64,000 nucleotides of DNA, taken from Desulfobacteraceae bacterium. GTDB taxonomy: Bacteria > Desulfobacterota > Syntrophobacteria > Syntrophobacterales > Syntrophobacteraceae. Position 1 is the first letter of the stretch, and every line of letters begins with the position of its first letter. The notes under the pieces were generated by a model. It saw only the letters and a list, made by a program, of their open reading frames with translations. It had not been told where the DNA came from and made no database searches. The position numbers were made by a program, and so were the translations under genes. Location of the stretch: NCBI GenBank assembly GCA_021372055.1, contig JAJFVB010000001.1:1-64000 (forward strand), given 5' to 3'. Below are positions 53,963-63,577 of this stretch, piece after piece.

Positions 53963-55291
53963 ATGTCGGCAACAGCACGGCCCGTCATCATCTTCTGCCT
54001 TTTGTCCGTTCTCATCGCCACTCCCGTTCCAGCTCAGCAAAACGACGCTCCGCCCCGGTCCCTCACGATCGATGCGGCTGTCGCATACGCGCTCTCCCAT
54101 AACAGGGCCTACAAGGCGGCAACCGAAGACGTCGCGGTTGCAGGCCAGAAGCTCAGGCAGGCACAGGCGGATTTTTTTCCCAAGATTGACTCGGGATACA
54201 CTTTCCGGCAGCTTTCCGATCAGCCCGTGGCCATTATCGGCGCAACCGTCTTCCCCTTCAACCTGAAGACGAGCAACCGGTGGGAGGTCAGCCTGATCCA
54301 GCCCCTGTTCACCGGCTTCGGCCTGGAATCCCAATACCGGGCAAGCAAGGTGGGCAAGCAGATTTCCCAATACCAGAAAGACGAGACACGTCTCAATCTC
54401 GTACGCGACGTCCGGGCTTCCTACCTGCAGACGCTCCTCGCGCAGAAGCTTGTCGAGGTCGCACGCGACAACGTCGAAAGCCTGCAGGTCCAGAAGCGCA
54501 ACGCGGAAGCCCTCCGCAGGCAGGGGCTCGCCGCCGTAAATGACGTCATGAAGGCCGAGGTCGCGCTGTCCGAGGCCGTCCAGCGCGAGAGGTCCACGCG
54601 GAAACAGCTCACGATTCTGCGCTCCACCCTCAATCAACTCCTCGATATCGACCTTCAGGCCAGGGTTGAGCTTTCCGAAATCGAAGAAAGGGCTTACACT
54701 GTTCCCGAGATCGGGGAACTCTTCGCCATAGCCGATGCTCAGCGGCCCGAATATTTGGCCGCCATCGCCGCCGTAAAGCAATCCGAATACGGAAAAACGG
54801 CCGCCCGCAGCAACTATTATCCGCGCCTTTCCGCGTTTGCCCAGTACTACCGCGAAGGCGAGGACTTCGCGGCGGACAACAACCCCTACAGCAACAGCGA
54901 CAACGCCGCCGTTGGCGTCAAAATCGACTGGAATCTTTTCGAAGGAGGCAAGACCCGGGCGGCCGAACTCGAGTGGGAGCATCGCCGAAGAGCCCAGGAG
55001 CAAAGGCGGGACGAGCTCCGGCAGAGAATCCGCCTGCAGGTTGAAGACGCTTTCGAGCAGCTCAAGGTGGCCGGGCAAAACATCGAGACCACGCGCACCG
55101 CCTTGAGCCAGGCCGAGGAAAACGAACGCATCACCAGCATCCAGTACAAAGAGCAGACCGTAATCTTCCTTGAGGTTCTAAACGCCCAGGTTTTCCTTGC
55201 GCAGTCGAGGGCCGATTATTATCAATCCCTATACGGCTATGAAATAGCCAAAGCGGAACTCGAACGGGCAATAGCGACTCCCGTCCCCTGA
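53963..55291 (+). CDS. TolC-family outer-membrane channel protein
   Basis: A 442-residue outer-membrane efflux protein: signal peptide (cleaved near PVPAQQ, about residue 25), then two OEP repeats of long alternating helices and short beta segments (ALSHNRAYKAATEDV, RLNLVRDVRASYLQTLLAQK). It would form the trimeric exit duct for the EmrAB pair encoded next. It follows the HAD gene by 20 bases and precedes the HlyD-type gene by 34. Confidence 0.92.
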   Translation: MSATARPVIIFCLLSVLIATPVPAQQNDAPPRSLTIDAAVAYALSHNRAYKAATEDVAVAGQKLRQAQADFFPKIDSGYTFRQLSDQPVAIIGATVFPFNLKTSNRWEVSLIQPLFTGFGLESQYRASKVGKQISQYQKDETRLNLVRDVRASYLQTLLAQKLVEVARDNVESLQVQKRNAEALRRQGLAAVNDVMKAEVALSEAVQRERSTRKQLTILRSTLNQLLDIDLQARVELSEIEERAYTVPEIGELFAIADAQRPEYLAAIAAVKQSEYGKTAARSNYYPRLSAFAQYYREGEDFAADNNPYSNSDNAAVGVKIDWNLFEGGKTRAAELEWEHRRRAQEQRRDELRQRIRLQVEDAFEQLKVAGQNIETTRTALSQAEENERITSIQYKEQTVIFLEVLNAQVFLAQSRADYYQSLYGYEIAKAELERAIATPVP

Positions 55292-55324
55292 ACACGCAAG
55301 CACGCGATTTTTCCGGGACCCATC

Positions 55325-56599
55325 ATGGCAAGCGAAGAGAAACAGACACAGCCTACATCTGTATCCGCGGCCAGGTCCGCGCGCGCAAAGGTAATCCTGC
55401 CCGGCCTGCTCGTCATCGCAGCCGCGGGTGTGCTCTATTGGTGGCTTTTCCTGCGCAATCACGTCAATACGGACGATGCCTACGCCAGGGCCGACAACGC
55501 ACAGGTGGGCAGCCGCATACCGGGCACGATCGTCAGGATCGCCGTGGATAACGATTACGCCGTTCGCACGGGCGAGACCCTGGTCGAATTCGACCCGGCG
55601 GACTACAAGATCGCGCTCGATCGCGCGCGGGCAATCCTCGAGCAGGATGAGGCCGAACTGCGAAGCGGTGAGATCATGATTCCCCCGGTCACCATACAGA
55701 CATCTTCGGGGGTGAGCGCTTCCGAGGCTTCTCTCAAGGCCGCAAGGGACACCGAGCAACAGGCCCGCCACAGCCTCGAACAGTTGAGAAACAGCCGCGG
55801 CGCTCTGGCCGCCGACTTCAATCAGGCGGAGCGGGACCTGAGGCGGTATGAAAACCTCTACCGGTCGGGCGCGGGCACCGAGCGGCAATACGAGCAGGCA
55901 AGGACCACCCACGACCGGGCAAGGGCCCAGCTGAACGCAATCGATGCGCAGATCGCGGGAACCCAGTCCGCGCTCTCAGCCGCAATGCAGCAGGTCACCC
56001 GGGCCGATGCCCAACTGCAGTCCTCCCGCAGCGAAACGTCCAATGTCGAGGTGCAGCACCAGAGGGTCGAATCGCTCCGGGCCAAGCGCGACAAGTCCAG
56101 GGCCGATCTTGAGGCCGCGAAGCTCAATCTTTCCTACTGCACCATATCCGCTCCTATCGACGGCTACATCGCTCAGAAACGCATCCAGGTCGGCGACCGC
56201 GTCCAGGCCGGACAGCCGCTCATGGCCGTCGTTCCCCTTCACAGGATCTACATCGAGGCCAATTTCAAGGAGACCCAACTCACCGATGTCCGGCTCGGAC
56301 AGCCGGCTTCCATCAAGGCGGACATTTATCCCGGATACGAATACAAGGGAAAGGTGGTCGGCATCCGCGCGGGCACCGGAGCGGCCTTTTCGCTCATCCC
56401 GCCCGAAAACGCCACAGGGAACTGGATAAAGATCGTTCAACGCATTCCGGTGAGAATCGAACTGGAACATCCCCCGCCCCCGGAACATCCGCTCCGCGTC
56501 GGAGCCTCCCTTGACGTGACCATCGATGTCACCGACCGCAGCGGGCCTCAACTCCTTTCGACCGGTCCGCAGCCCGAACCCGTAGCGCACACGCCATGA
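55325..56599 (+). CDS. emrA: EmrA/HlyD-type membrane fusion protein
   Basis: A 424-residue periplasmic adaptor: cytoplasmic N-terminus, one membrane helix (VILPGLLVIAAAGVLYWWLF, about 22-42), a biotinyl-lipoyl domain split by a ~150-residue coiled-coil hairpin rich in Gln, Arg and Ala, and the final beta-barrel domain. It connects the EmrB pump to the TolC duct. Overlap with the next gene is ATGA (56596-56599), so pump and adaptor are co-translated. Confidence 0.92.
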   Translation: MASEEKQTQPTSVSAARSARAKVILPGLLVIAAAGVLYWWLFLRNHVNTDDAYARADNAQVGSRIPGTIVRIAVDNDYAVRTGETLVEFDPADYKIALDRARAILEQDEAELRSGEIMIPPVTIQTSSGVSASEASLKAARDTEQQARHSLEQLRNSRGALAADFNQAERDLRRYENLYRSGAGTERQYEQARTTHDRARAQLNAIDAQIAGTQSALSAAMQQVTRADAQLQSSRSETSNVEVQHQRVESLRAKRDKSRADLEAAKLNLSYCTISAPIDGYIAQKRIQVGDRVQAGQPLMAVVPLHRIYIEANFKETQLTDVRLGQPASIKADIYPGYEYKGKVVGIRAGTGAAFSLIPPENATGNWIKIVQRIPVRIELEHPPPPEHPLRVGASLDVTIDVTDRSGPQLLSTGPQPEPVAHTP

Positions 56600-58161
56600 C
56601 ATCCGAACAGGACCCCGCCCCCGGCGTCAGCAAATGGACCGTGGCCCTTACGATCATGCTCCCGACCTTTATCGAGGTCATGGACACGAGCGTCGTCAAC
56701 GTCTCCCTGCCGCATATCCAGGGAAGCCTGAACGCCGGAGTGGATGAATCCACCTGGGTTTTGACCTCCTATCTCGTCTCCAATGCCATCGTGATTCCCA
56801 TTACCGGATGGCTCTCGGGAATTTTCGGCAGAAAACGCTACCTCATTTTTTCCCTCCTGATATTCACGGTAAGCTCGATCCTGTGCGGAGCCGCGCCGTC
56901 GCTGCCCGTTCTCATCGTTGCCCGGATCGTACAGGGGCTGGGAGGAGGAGGCCTGCAGCCGCTTTCCCAGGCTATCCTGCTTGAGACCTTTCCCCGGAAG
57001 GAGCACGGGATAGCCATGGCCATTTTCGGCATGGGCGTTGTCCTCGCGCCTATCATCGGTCCCGTGATCGGGGGCTGGATCACGGACAACTGGACATGGC
57101 GCTGGGTATTCTATATCAACCTCCCAATAGGCATTCTGGCCGTTTTCCTTGCGATGCTCTTCGTGCACGACCCTCCTTATATCAAGCGCGCCGGGGTTAG
57201 AATCGACACGTGGGGACTTTTTTTCCTGAGCGTCGGTCTCGGATCGCTCCAGATAGTCCTGGACAAAGGCGAGCGCGAGGACTGGTTCGCCTCCCAGTTC
57301 ATTGTCGTGCTGAGCATCGCGGCCGTCGCGGCTCTGGCGCTTTTCGTCTACGTGGAAATGCGGACGAGCAACCCGGTTGTCGATCTCGGGGTCTTCAGAG
57401 ACAAGAGTTTCGCGGCGGGATGCACCATCATGTTTCTCGGCTTTTTCTGTCTTTTCGGCAGTATTGTCCTGCTGCCTCTCTACCTGCAGCAACTTATGGG
57501 GTACACGGCCCTGTGGGCGGGCCTGGTGCTCGGCCCGGGAGGCATGTCGAGCTTTTTCGTCATGCCCGCAGCAGGCATTCTGCTGGCCAGAGGGTTCAAA
57601 CCGAGGCATCTTCTGATCCTGGGGCTGGCGATAACGGCCTATTCCGAACTTCGGATGTCCGAGTTCAATCTGGAGGCGGATTTCTTTTCCGTATCCGTCC
57701 CGCGATTTCTCCAGGGACTGGGGCTCGGACTCTTTTTCGTCCCGCTCTCCGCGGCCACCTATGCCAATATCTCACGGGAGAAGACCGGCAACGCTTCCGG
57801 TATTTTCAATCTGCTGAGAAACCTCGGCGGAAGCTTCGGCGTCGCATTCAGCACGACCGTTCTTTCGCAACGGGCCCAATTCCATCAGACCTTTCTCTCA
57901 GAGAATATCTCCCCCTACAACCCGGCCTTCCAGGAGGCTTTCCGGCAGACTCAGAACGCCCTGCAGATGAGCGGCGCTCCGGCCCAGACCACGGAGACGC
58001 TTGCCTACCTTTACCGGGAAGTATTGCGGCAGGCGAGCATGCTCTCCTTTAACGACACCTTTTACCTCCTCTCAATCGCAACGGCGATTCTGATCCCGGT
58101 GACGCTGCTGCTTCGCCGGGGCAGGCGGGGCGCTCCACCGCCCGAGACCCCCATGCACTAG
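56596..58161 (+). CDS. emrB: EmrB-type multidrug MFS transporter (DHA2 family)
   Basis: A 521-residue transporter with about 14 membrane helices of the DHA2 drug:H+ antiporter family. Motif D1 and the family signature appear in FIEVMDTSVVNVSLPHIQGSL and motif C in GPVIGGWITDNWTWRWVFYINLPIG. With the upstream EmrA and TolC-family genes it forms a complete tripartite efflux operon spanning both membranes. The drug or metabolite exported is unknown. No regulator gene is adjacent. Confidence 0.93.
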   Translation: MTSEQDPAPGVSKWTVALTIMLPTFIEVMDTSVVNVSLPHIQGSLNAGVDESTWVLTSYLVSNAIVIPITGWLSGIFGRKRYLIFSLLIFTVSSILCGAAPSLPVLIVARIVQGLGGGGLQPLSQAILLETFPRKEHGIAMAIFGMGVVLAPIIGPVIGGWITDNWTWRWVFYINLPIGILAVFLAMLFVHDPPYIKRAGVRIDTWGLFFLSVGLGSLQIVLDKGEREDWFASQFIVVLSIAAVAALALFVYVEMRTSNPVVDLGVFRDKSFAAGCTIMFLGFFCLFGSIVLLPLYLQQLMGYTALWAGLVLGPGGMSSFFVMPAAGILLARGFKPRHLLILGLAITAYSELRMSEFNLEADFFSVSVPRFLQGLGLGLFFVPLSAATYANISREKTGNASGIFNLLRNLGGSFGVAFSTTVLSQRAQFHQTFLSENISPYNPAFQEAFRQTQNALQMSGAPAQTTETLAYLYREVLRQASMLSFNDTFYLLSIATAILIPVTLLLRRGRRGAPPPETPMH

Positions 58162-58177
58162 CAACGGAGACATACCC

Positions 58178-59371
58178 TTGGAAAGAGTACCCTCAATCGA
58201 AATAGCCGATCGCATCGTCGCCCTCCAGGCGCTTCTCGCAGAACGCGAGATCGATGCGGCAATCATACGGCAGAATGCCGACCTCTTCTATTTCACCGGC
58301 ACGGTTCAGGATTCCCACCTGATCGTCCCGGTTTCGGGCGGCCCCGTTCTGCTCGTGCGCCGGGACATCTCCCGCGCCGAAGCCGAATCCCCCATCCGGC
58401 CCATAATCCCGATGACCACGCTGACCGACCTTCGGAATGCGACCTTCGATGCCTGTTCCGGCACTCCCCCCGTAACCATCGGCTTCGAACTCGACGTACT
58501 CCCGGCCAATCTCTTCTTCGTCTACGACGAAAAGATTTTCCCGAAACAGCGGATTGTCGACATCAGCGACCTCGTGCGTCAGGTTCGCTCGGTAAAGTCC
58601 GCCTGGGAAGTCGAGATGATGAGGCGGGCAGCCGCGATTTCGCGCCTCGTGGCGGAATCCGTTCCGAAACTCTTGAAACCCGGCGTCACGGAACTCGAAC
58701 TCGCCGCCGATCTCGAAGCCATAGCACGGAAGGCGGGCAATACCGGAATGCTCCGGATGCGGTCCTTCAACCTTGAGATGGGTTTCGGCCATATCCTCTC
58801 CGGCCCCAACGGGGCGGTCCCTTCCTACACCGATTCGCCCACGGGAGGCCCCGGCCTGTCACCCGCGTTCGGCCAGGGCGCGGGCGACAGGCAGATTCGG
58901 GCGAGAGAAATCGTGAGCGTCGACATCATGACCTGCTTCGGCGGCTACATAAACGATCAGACCAGGAACTTCTGCATCGGTCCTCCACCGGCCCGCCTTG
59001 CCGAGGCGTATTCTTTCGTAAAGTCGGCACACGAGCGTCTGCACCGGATCGCGCGTCCGGGCGCGACCGCCGGGAAGATCTACGAGACCGTCGTTCAATG
59101 GGCGGAAGACGCGGGCTGGGGGGCATGGTTCATGGGACACGCCCGGCCCGGAATCACGTTCGTCGGGCACGGAATAGGCCTGGAGGTGGACGAATTCCCC
59201 TTCATCGCGCAGGGACACTCTCTGCCGCTTCAGGAGGGCATGACCTTTGCCTTCGAACCGAAGGTGATCATTCCGGACGAGGGGATAGCCGGTCTTGAGA
59301 ACACCTATCTCGTTGTCGGCGACGGGATCGAATCTTTGAATACCGCAAGCGAGGAGCTTCTGGTAATCTAG
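58178..59371 (+). CDS. M24-family Xaa-Pro aminopeptidase
   Basis: A 397-residue metallopeptidase: creatinase-type N domain (1-130) and pita-bread catalytic domain (140-397). Dimetal ligands are seen as VSVDIMTCFGGYINDQTRNF (two Asp), HGIGLEVDEFP (His), and the two Glu in TFAFEPKVI and late GIAGLENT. It would cleave N-terminal residues before proline, or be a prolidase. The start is TTG 58178 with GGAGA seven bases upstream. It follows the efflux operon by 16 bases and may be cotranscribed. Confidence 0.92.
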   Translation: MERVPSIEIADRIVALQALLAEREIDAAIIRQNADLFYFTGTVQDSHLIVPVSGGPVLLVRRDISRAEAESPIRPIIPMTTLTDLRNATFDACSGTPPVTIGFELDVLPANLFFVYDEKIFPKQRIVDISDLVRQVRSVKSAWEVEMMRRAAAISRLVAESVPKLLKPGVTELELAADLEAIARKAGNTGMLRMRSFNLEMGFGHILSGPNGAVPSYTDSPTGGPGLSPAFGQGAGDRQIRAREIVSVDIMTCFGGYINDQTRNFCIGPPPARLAEAYSFVKSAHERLHRIARPGATAGKIYETVVQWAEDAGWGAWFMGHARPGITFVGHGIGLEVDEFPFIAQGHSLPLQEGMTFAFEPKVIIPDEGIAGLENTYLVVGDGIESLNTASEELLVI

Positions 59372-59456
59372 GGATCGAACGCGGGAAATGCGAACCGGAC
59401 GGAGAGGTCTTCCGGTCGCCGCCTTATTCCCGCTATTCCGTCAGGGGAGAAGATCC

Positions 59457-59867
59457 ATGAGTGATGAATTGCAGCAGAACCTGGATAGATGGAAACATGA
59501 ACTTGAGAAGGCCTGGCTACACATCCCCAAGCCGTTCCGCAGCGAAAGAGCGGTCCACAGGACCCTTCAGTGTCACCTTTTTCGGATTATCCAGGAACTC
59601 GGACTGAGGACGGTCGCCGATTACATGCCGCCCAGGATTGTGGACAGGCCCATCGACATAATCGCCGTTGGAGGTGAGAACGAGATCCTCTACGCGCTGT
59701 GCCTGGACACCCTCGTAACGCTGCCCGCGGTAAAAAGCCTGAATAGTTTCGCGGCGGCGAACAAGGTCATATTCACGACGGGGATGCTCGAAAAGAAGGT
59801 GAACGAGAGCAGGTTCTTCCTGAACGAGGAGATCAGGCACGTCCACCTGAAGCCGTTTGAAAAATAA
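59457..59867 (+). CDS. Conserved hypothetical protein, 136 aa
   Basis: A 136-residue protein with a charged helical N-terminus (LDRWKHELEKAWLH) and a central alpha/beta segment (IDIIAVGGENEILYALCLDTLV). The alternation vaguely recalls a nuclease-like core but key catalytic residues are missing, so I do not assign one. I start at ATG 59457; a frame from 59388 has no ribosome site. It follows the M24 peptidase gene by 85 bases and is closed by a strong hairpin. Confidence 0.65.
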   Translation: MSDELQQNLDRWKHELEKAWLHIPKPFRSERAVHRTLQCHLFRIIQELGLRTVADYMPPRIVDRPIDIIAVGGENEILYALCLDTLVTLPAVKSLNSFAAANKVIFTTGMLEKKVNESRFFLNEEIRHVHLKPFEK

Positions 59868-59888
59868 CCGGCACGAAACCGCGGCTCG

Positions 59889-59924
59889 CACGGCCACAGA
59901 CGGGGGACCTTCCCCCGTGCCGTG
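59889..59924. terminator. Bidirectional hairpin between convergent genes
   Basis: An inner 8 bp stem (59900-59907 with 59911-59918, ACGGGGGA/TTCCCCCGT pattern) sits inside an outer 5 bp stem CACGG (59889-59893) / CCGTG (59920-59924). It lies in the gap between the hypothetical gene and the convergent glycosyltransferase, so it can end transcripts from both sides. Confidence 0.65.
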
Positions 59925-59960
59925 CAAGTCAACCCAGCAGTTTCTTTTCGAAAATCTTCC

Positions 59961-60989
59961 CTACTGTCTTCCGCCCTGCTCCAGCCTGCAAACCTTCCTC
60001 ACCGAGTAGATCTGCTTGCCCTGGGATTCGAAGTAGATCCGCATCATGATCTCGCTCAGCAGCCCGATCGCAAGGAACTGCACGCCCATCAGCATCACAA
60101 CGCATCCGAGCGCCGCAAGAGGTGCGTGGTCGCGGAAAATATCGACGCCGACGAGAAATTTGCGATACGACAGAAAGATCGCGATAAGCCCGGCAATGCC
60201 CGAAAAACCGACGAAAAGCTTTCCGAAAAAGTGCAGAGGCCGCGTCATGTAGCGTCTCATGAAACCGACCGTCAGCAGATCGAAGGCTACTCGAAAGGTC
60301 CTCCCGAGTCCGTAGTGCGATTTCCCCTGGTTGCGTCCCATGTCCTTGATGGGGATTTCGACGATGCGCGCCCCGTTCTGCGCCATGATCGCCGGGACGA
60401 AACGGTGAAGGTCGCCGTAGAGGTGCAGGTCGGCCAGGATCTCTTTGCGGTATGCCTTGAAGGTCGTACCGAAATCGTGCACGCTTACCCCGGAAACCTT
60501 GGCTATGAGCCAGTTGGCGATGCGCGAGGGAACTGTTCTCGTGAGGAAGGCATCCGTCCGGGCGGTCCTCCAGCCGGAGACCATGTCATAGCCCTCTTCG
60601 ATCTTGTCCACAAATTTGGGGATCTCTTCCGGGGCATGCTGCAGGTCGCCGTCGAGCGAGACTATCAACTCTCCGCGGGCATGGTGGAAGCCCGCCATGA
60701 GCGCAGGAGTCTGACCGTAGTTTCTCCGCAGGTGGACAACGGTGACCCGCCGGTCCGTCTTGTAGAGCGCGTCCAGGAGCCGGGGCGTCTCATCGGTGCT
60801 CCCGTCGTTTACCAGGACAAGTTCCCACGACTGCCCGAACTCCTCCATGACGGTGCGGACCCGTTCGTACAGTTCCTTGAGCGTCGTCGCTTCGTTATGA
60901 AGCGGTATAACCACAGAAATCCTCGGATCGGTTCCTCCGGTCGTTTCCGCGATGCAGTCAAATCCGGCCATCAAAGCCTTATCACTCAC
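59961..60989 (-). CDS. ArnC/GtrB-like polyprenyl-phosphate glycosyltransferase
   Basis: A 342-residue GT2 enzyme with two C-terminal membrane helices, the layout of dolichol/undecaprenyl-phosphate sugar transferases (DPM1, GtrB, ArnC). Motifs: ISVVIPLHNEATTL, LVNDGSTDETP, the DxD in SLDGDLQHAPEEI, and SHYGLGRTFRVAFDLL. It would load a sugar onto a lipid carrier at the cytoplasmic face. GTG 60989 shares one base with the stop of the deacetylase gene upstream, so the two are coupled; ArnC and ArnD are paired in the same way in the aminoarabinose pathway. Confidence 0.88.
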   Translation of the reverse strand: MSDKALMAGFDCIAETTGGTDPRISVVIPLHNEATTLKELYERVRTVMEEFGQSWELVLVNDGSTDETPRLLDALYKTDRRVTVVHLRRNYGQTPALMAGFHHARGELIVSLDGDLQHAPEEIPKFVDKIEEGYDMVSGWRTARTDAFLTRTVPSRIANWLIAKVSGVSVHDFGTTFKAYRKEILADLHLYGDLHRFVPAIMAQNGARIVEIPIKDMGRNQGKSHYGLGRTFRVAFDLLTVGFMRRYMTRPLHFFGKLFVGFSGIAGLIAIFLSYRKFLVGVDIFRDHAPLAALGCVVMLMGVQFLAIGLLSEIMMRIYFESQGKQIYSVRKVCRLEQGGRQ

Positions 60990-61867
60990 TAGTCTACCTC
61001 TCTGAAATTTCGAAAAATAACATTCCTATTCGCAAAAATCTCCCTGACCCTCCGGGAGACGAGAAGACCTTTTTCAATCTCTCGAGACTGCAGGAGGCGC
61101 GTCCCGCAGTTTTCCAGATCCGAATCGAGACGACCCGGATGCGTCATGAGTTCGGTCACCCCCGGTCTCAGCATTGCGCCGATACCACTTATCACATTCT
61201 CATTCAAAAACCCTGTCGTCGAGATTCCGTAAAAGCGGTCCGGAGTCCTGAGCCCGGCATTCCTGATCCTGGAATGGAATGTCCGCCGGGCGCAACGGCT
61301 CACGAGTCCCCGCGCATACTGCTTGAGGAAGGTCGACCTGTTGCCTTTTTCCACATCCTTCAGCAGCCACAGGGAATCGGCGGCTTCGAAGGGGCTCCGT
61401 ATCCACTTTACCGAAAACCGCCGGGCGAGTTCGATCATAACGTCCAGCACGGCGGGAACAAGGTGCACGTGTTTGTGGCAATCGAAATGCGTCGGACGGA
61501 GCCCGGAATCAAATACCCGTTCGGCCTGGGCGAATAACTCCTGCCGAATTTCATCGCGGAATGCCCTGCCCGCAAGACTCATTTTCAGAAGCCGCCCGGG
61601 CCCGGAGGGAAGCAGGCCGTCCTCTCCCAGGAGTCCCGGGAGTTTCTCCGGCGCGCTCACGGGCTTCAGACCCGTAAGAACAAAGTGAATCCCGACGCCG
61701 AGATCGGGCAGGAGTCCGGCCGTCGCCACCGCATCGTCAAATGCCGATCCGTTGGCCATGATGGTCGCGCTCCGCAGCACTCCGGCCTGCGAGCATTCGG
61801 CGATGGCGCCGTTCACGCCGCGGGTCAACCCGAAATCATCAGCATTAACGACAAGTTTGATATTCAT
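60989..61867 (-). CDS. ChbG/YdjC-family carbohydrate deacetylase
   Basis: A 292-residue protein paralogous to the HpnK of this window: NADDFGLTRG at the start and the metal-binding HFDCHKHVHLVP in the middle, with THPGRLD late. The family removes acetyl groups from amino sugars. Coupling to the ArnC-like transferase suggests that it trims a sugar on a lipid carrier, comparable to ArnD deformylation or to hopanoid processing. ATG 61867 lies in a 287-base divergent gap facing a TolC-family gene. Confidence 0.85.
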   Translation of the reverse strand: MNIKLVVNADDFGLTRGVNGAIAECSQAGVLRSATIMANGSAFDDAVATAGLLPDLGVGIHFVLTGLKPVSAPEKLPGLLGEDGLLPSGPGRLLKMSLAGRAFRDEIRQELFAQAERVFDSGLRPTHFDCHKHVHLVPAVLDVMIELARRFSVKWIRSPFEAADSLWLLKDVEKGNRSTFLKQYARGLVSRCARRTFHSRIRNAGLRTPDRFYGISTTGFLNENVISGIGAMLRPGVTELMTHPGRLDSDLENCGTRLLQSREIEKGLLVSRRVREIFANRNVIFRNFREVD

Positions 61868-62154
61868 CGTGGAGAATTTTTCCGATCGTGAACAGGATCA
61901 ACCGGCACATTCCGGAAGGTCGGTCGGTATCAGAGATGGGCGCCAATGTCAAGAAGCGAGGAAACTTTCCCCCTACGGATTGAATGCCCGAAACTTGTGA
62001 TTATATGACCCAAAGGAACTCCGAATTCAAGTTCGAAGCGGTCTGGACCGATAAACTAAACGCCTGTTTAACTTTTACCACTTCCAATCTGGGCGTTAGT
62101 GCTATATAAAACCTGCCCAAGACACAACCTTAACACTTTCAGGAAAGATGCACG

Positions 62155-63561
62155 ATGGTTATGACGCTCCGCTTTCGGGACTATCTCCTCATGTTCACTA
62201 TCCTGAGTGTATTCCTTGGCTTGGCGTGCTCGCCCGCGGCTGCCGAACGGAAGGTATACACCCTGGAGCAGCTTATCCAGATGGCCCTGGAAACCAGCCC
62301 GGAGCTGAAAATGGCAGAACAGGACGTCATTTCGGCCAAAAGCGATTATAATCAAGCCAAAGCGGGGCAGCTTCCGCAGCTTGAGATCACCGCCATCGCG
62401 GGGCCGGTCAATGACGCCCGGGTGCCCACCGTGAACACCAACGGCCACCTCGTCTCCCATGACGACTCGGAGGTCGGCTTGTTCGGACGGTTCGATTTCG
62501 CTTTCGTGCAGCCGCTCTATACTTTTGGAAAAATCGCCAACCGCAAGGACGCCGCCGCGCTGGGCGTTGAGGCTCAAAGGGCTGGGAAAGAACAAAAACG
62601 CAATGAGATCGTCCTGACGGTGAAGGAACTCTATTTCGGCTACCTCGTGGCGGCTCAGGGCAAGAGCGCGGCAAGGGAAGCCGATGATTTTATTTCCGAT
62701 GCCGGAAAGCGCATCAAGAGGTTGATCGAACTGAAGGCCCAAAACGCCGACCCGAGCGATTTGTACCGGCTCGATGCCTTTTCCGCCGAAGTAAAGAGCT
62801 TTGCGGCGAAAGCCGACTCCGGAGCGCGCCTTGCCTCGGCCGCGCTCAAGAAGGCGGCGGGCCTTCCCGAAAACGCCGAGTTGAATCTCGATGCGCGTGA
62901 ATTGCCCAAGACCACCGTGGAACTCGCGTCCGAAGCGGAATACGTCCAACTCGCGCTTGCGCAACGGCCCGAACTCACGCAGGTCAAGAAAGGCGTCGCG
63001 GCCAAGAAAAAACTTGCCGATGCCGCCAAGTCGGACTTCTACCCTTCGCTTTTCGCAGCCGCCATCGGCTCCGTTGCCGGTGCGCCCGACCGTGAGTCGT
63101 TTGACAACTCCTACTTCACCGACGACTTCAACCATTCCTACGCCGGGATTGTAGCGGGGGCGCAATGGCATTTCGATTTCGGAATCACCAAGGGGAAACT
63201 GGACAAGGCAAGGGCCGAACACAAAAAGATGCAACACACTCAGGAATACGCCGAGAAGAATATTCCGCTCGAAGTCCTGAAATACTACCAGGAGGCCGTG
63301 GAAGCCAGGCAGACCTATACAGCCTACCAGCAGGCGGTGACCGGCTCCCGCAGGTGGGTTGTTTCAGCCTTTTCGAATTTCGATATCGGGGTGGGAACGG
63401 CGCGGGACATTTTCGATGCGATCGATCGCTATGGAAAAAATCAGGGCGAGTATCTCCGCTCGCTTTATAGTTACCATGTTGCACTGGCGCGGCTCAACTA
63501 CGCCGTCGGCAAAGGCCATGAAGCCCAATTAGCCGCAGCCGTTGAAACCGCTGGGGAATAG
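62155..63561 (+). CDS. TolC-family outer-membrane protein
   Basis: A 468-residue outer-membrane efflux protein with a signal peptide (about residues 1-31, ending PAAA) and two OEP repeats. Sequence differs strongly from the other TolC-family protein in the window, so it is not a recent duplicate. It precedes the HpnN-like RND gene by 16 bases and may form its outer-membrane partner. ATG 62155 is eight bases from AGGAAA; a nearby ATG at 62148 is out of frame. Confidence 0.9.
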   Translation: MVMTLRFRDYLLMFTILSVFLGLACSPAAAERKVYTLEQLIQMALETSPELKMAEQDVISAKSDYNQAKAGQLPQLEITAIAGPVNDARVPTVNTNGHLVSHDDSEVGLFGRFDFAFVQPLYTFGKIANRKDAAALGVEAQRAGKEQKRNEIVLTVKELYFGYLVAAQGKSAAREADDFISDAGKRIKRLIELKAQNADPSDLYRLDAFSAEVKSFAAKADSGARLASAALKKAAGLPENAELNLDARELPKTTVELASEAEYVQLALAQRPELTQVKKGVAAKKKLADAAKSDFYPSLFAAAIGSVAGAPDRESFDNSYFTDDFNHSYAGIVAGAQWHFDFGITKGKLDKARAEHKKMQHTQEYAEKNIPLEVLKYYQEAVEARQTYTAYQQAVTGSRRWVVSAFSNFDIGVGTARDIFDAIDRYGKNQGEYLRSLYSYHVALARLNYAVGKGHEAQLAAAVETAGE

Positions 63562-63577
63562 GACAGATTGCTACGGT

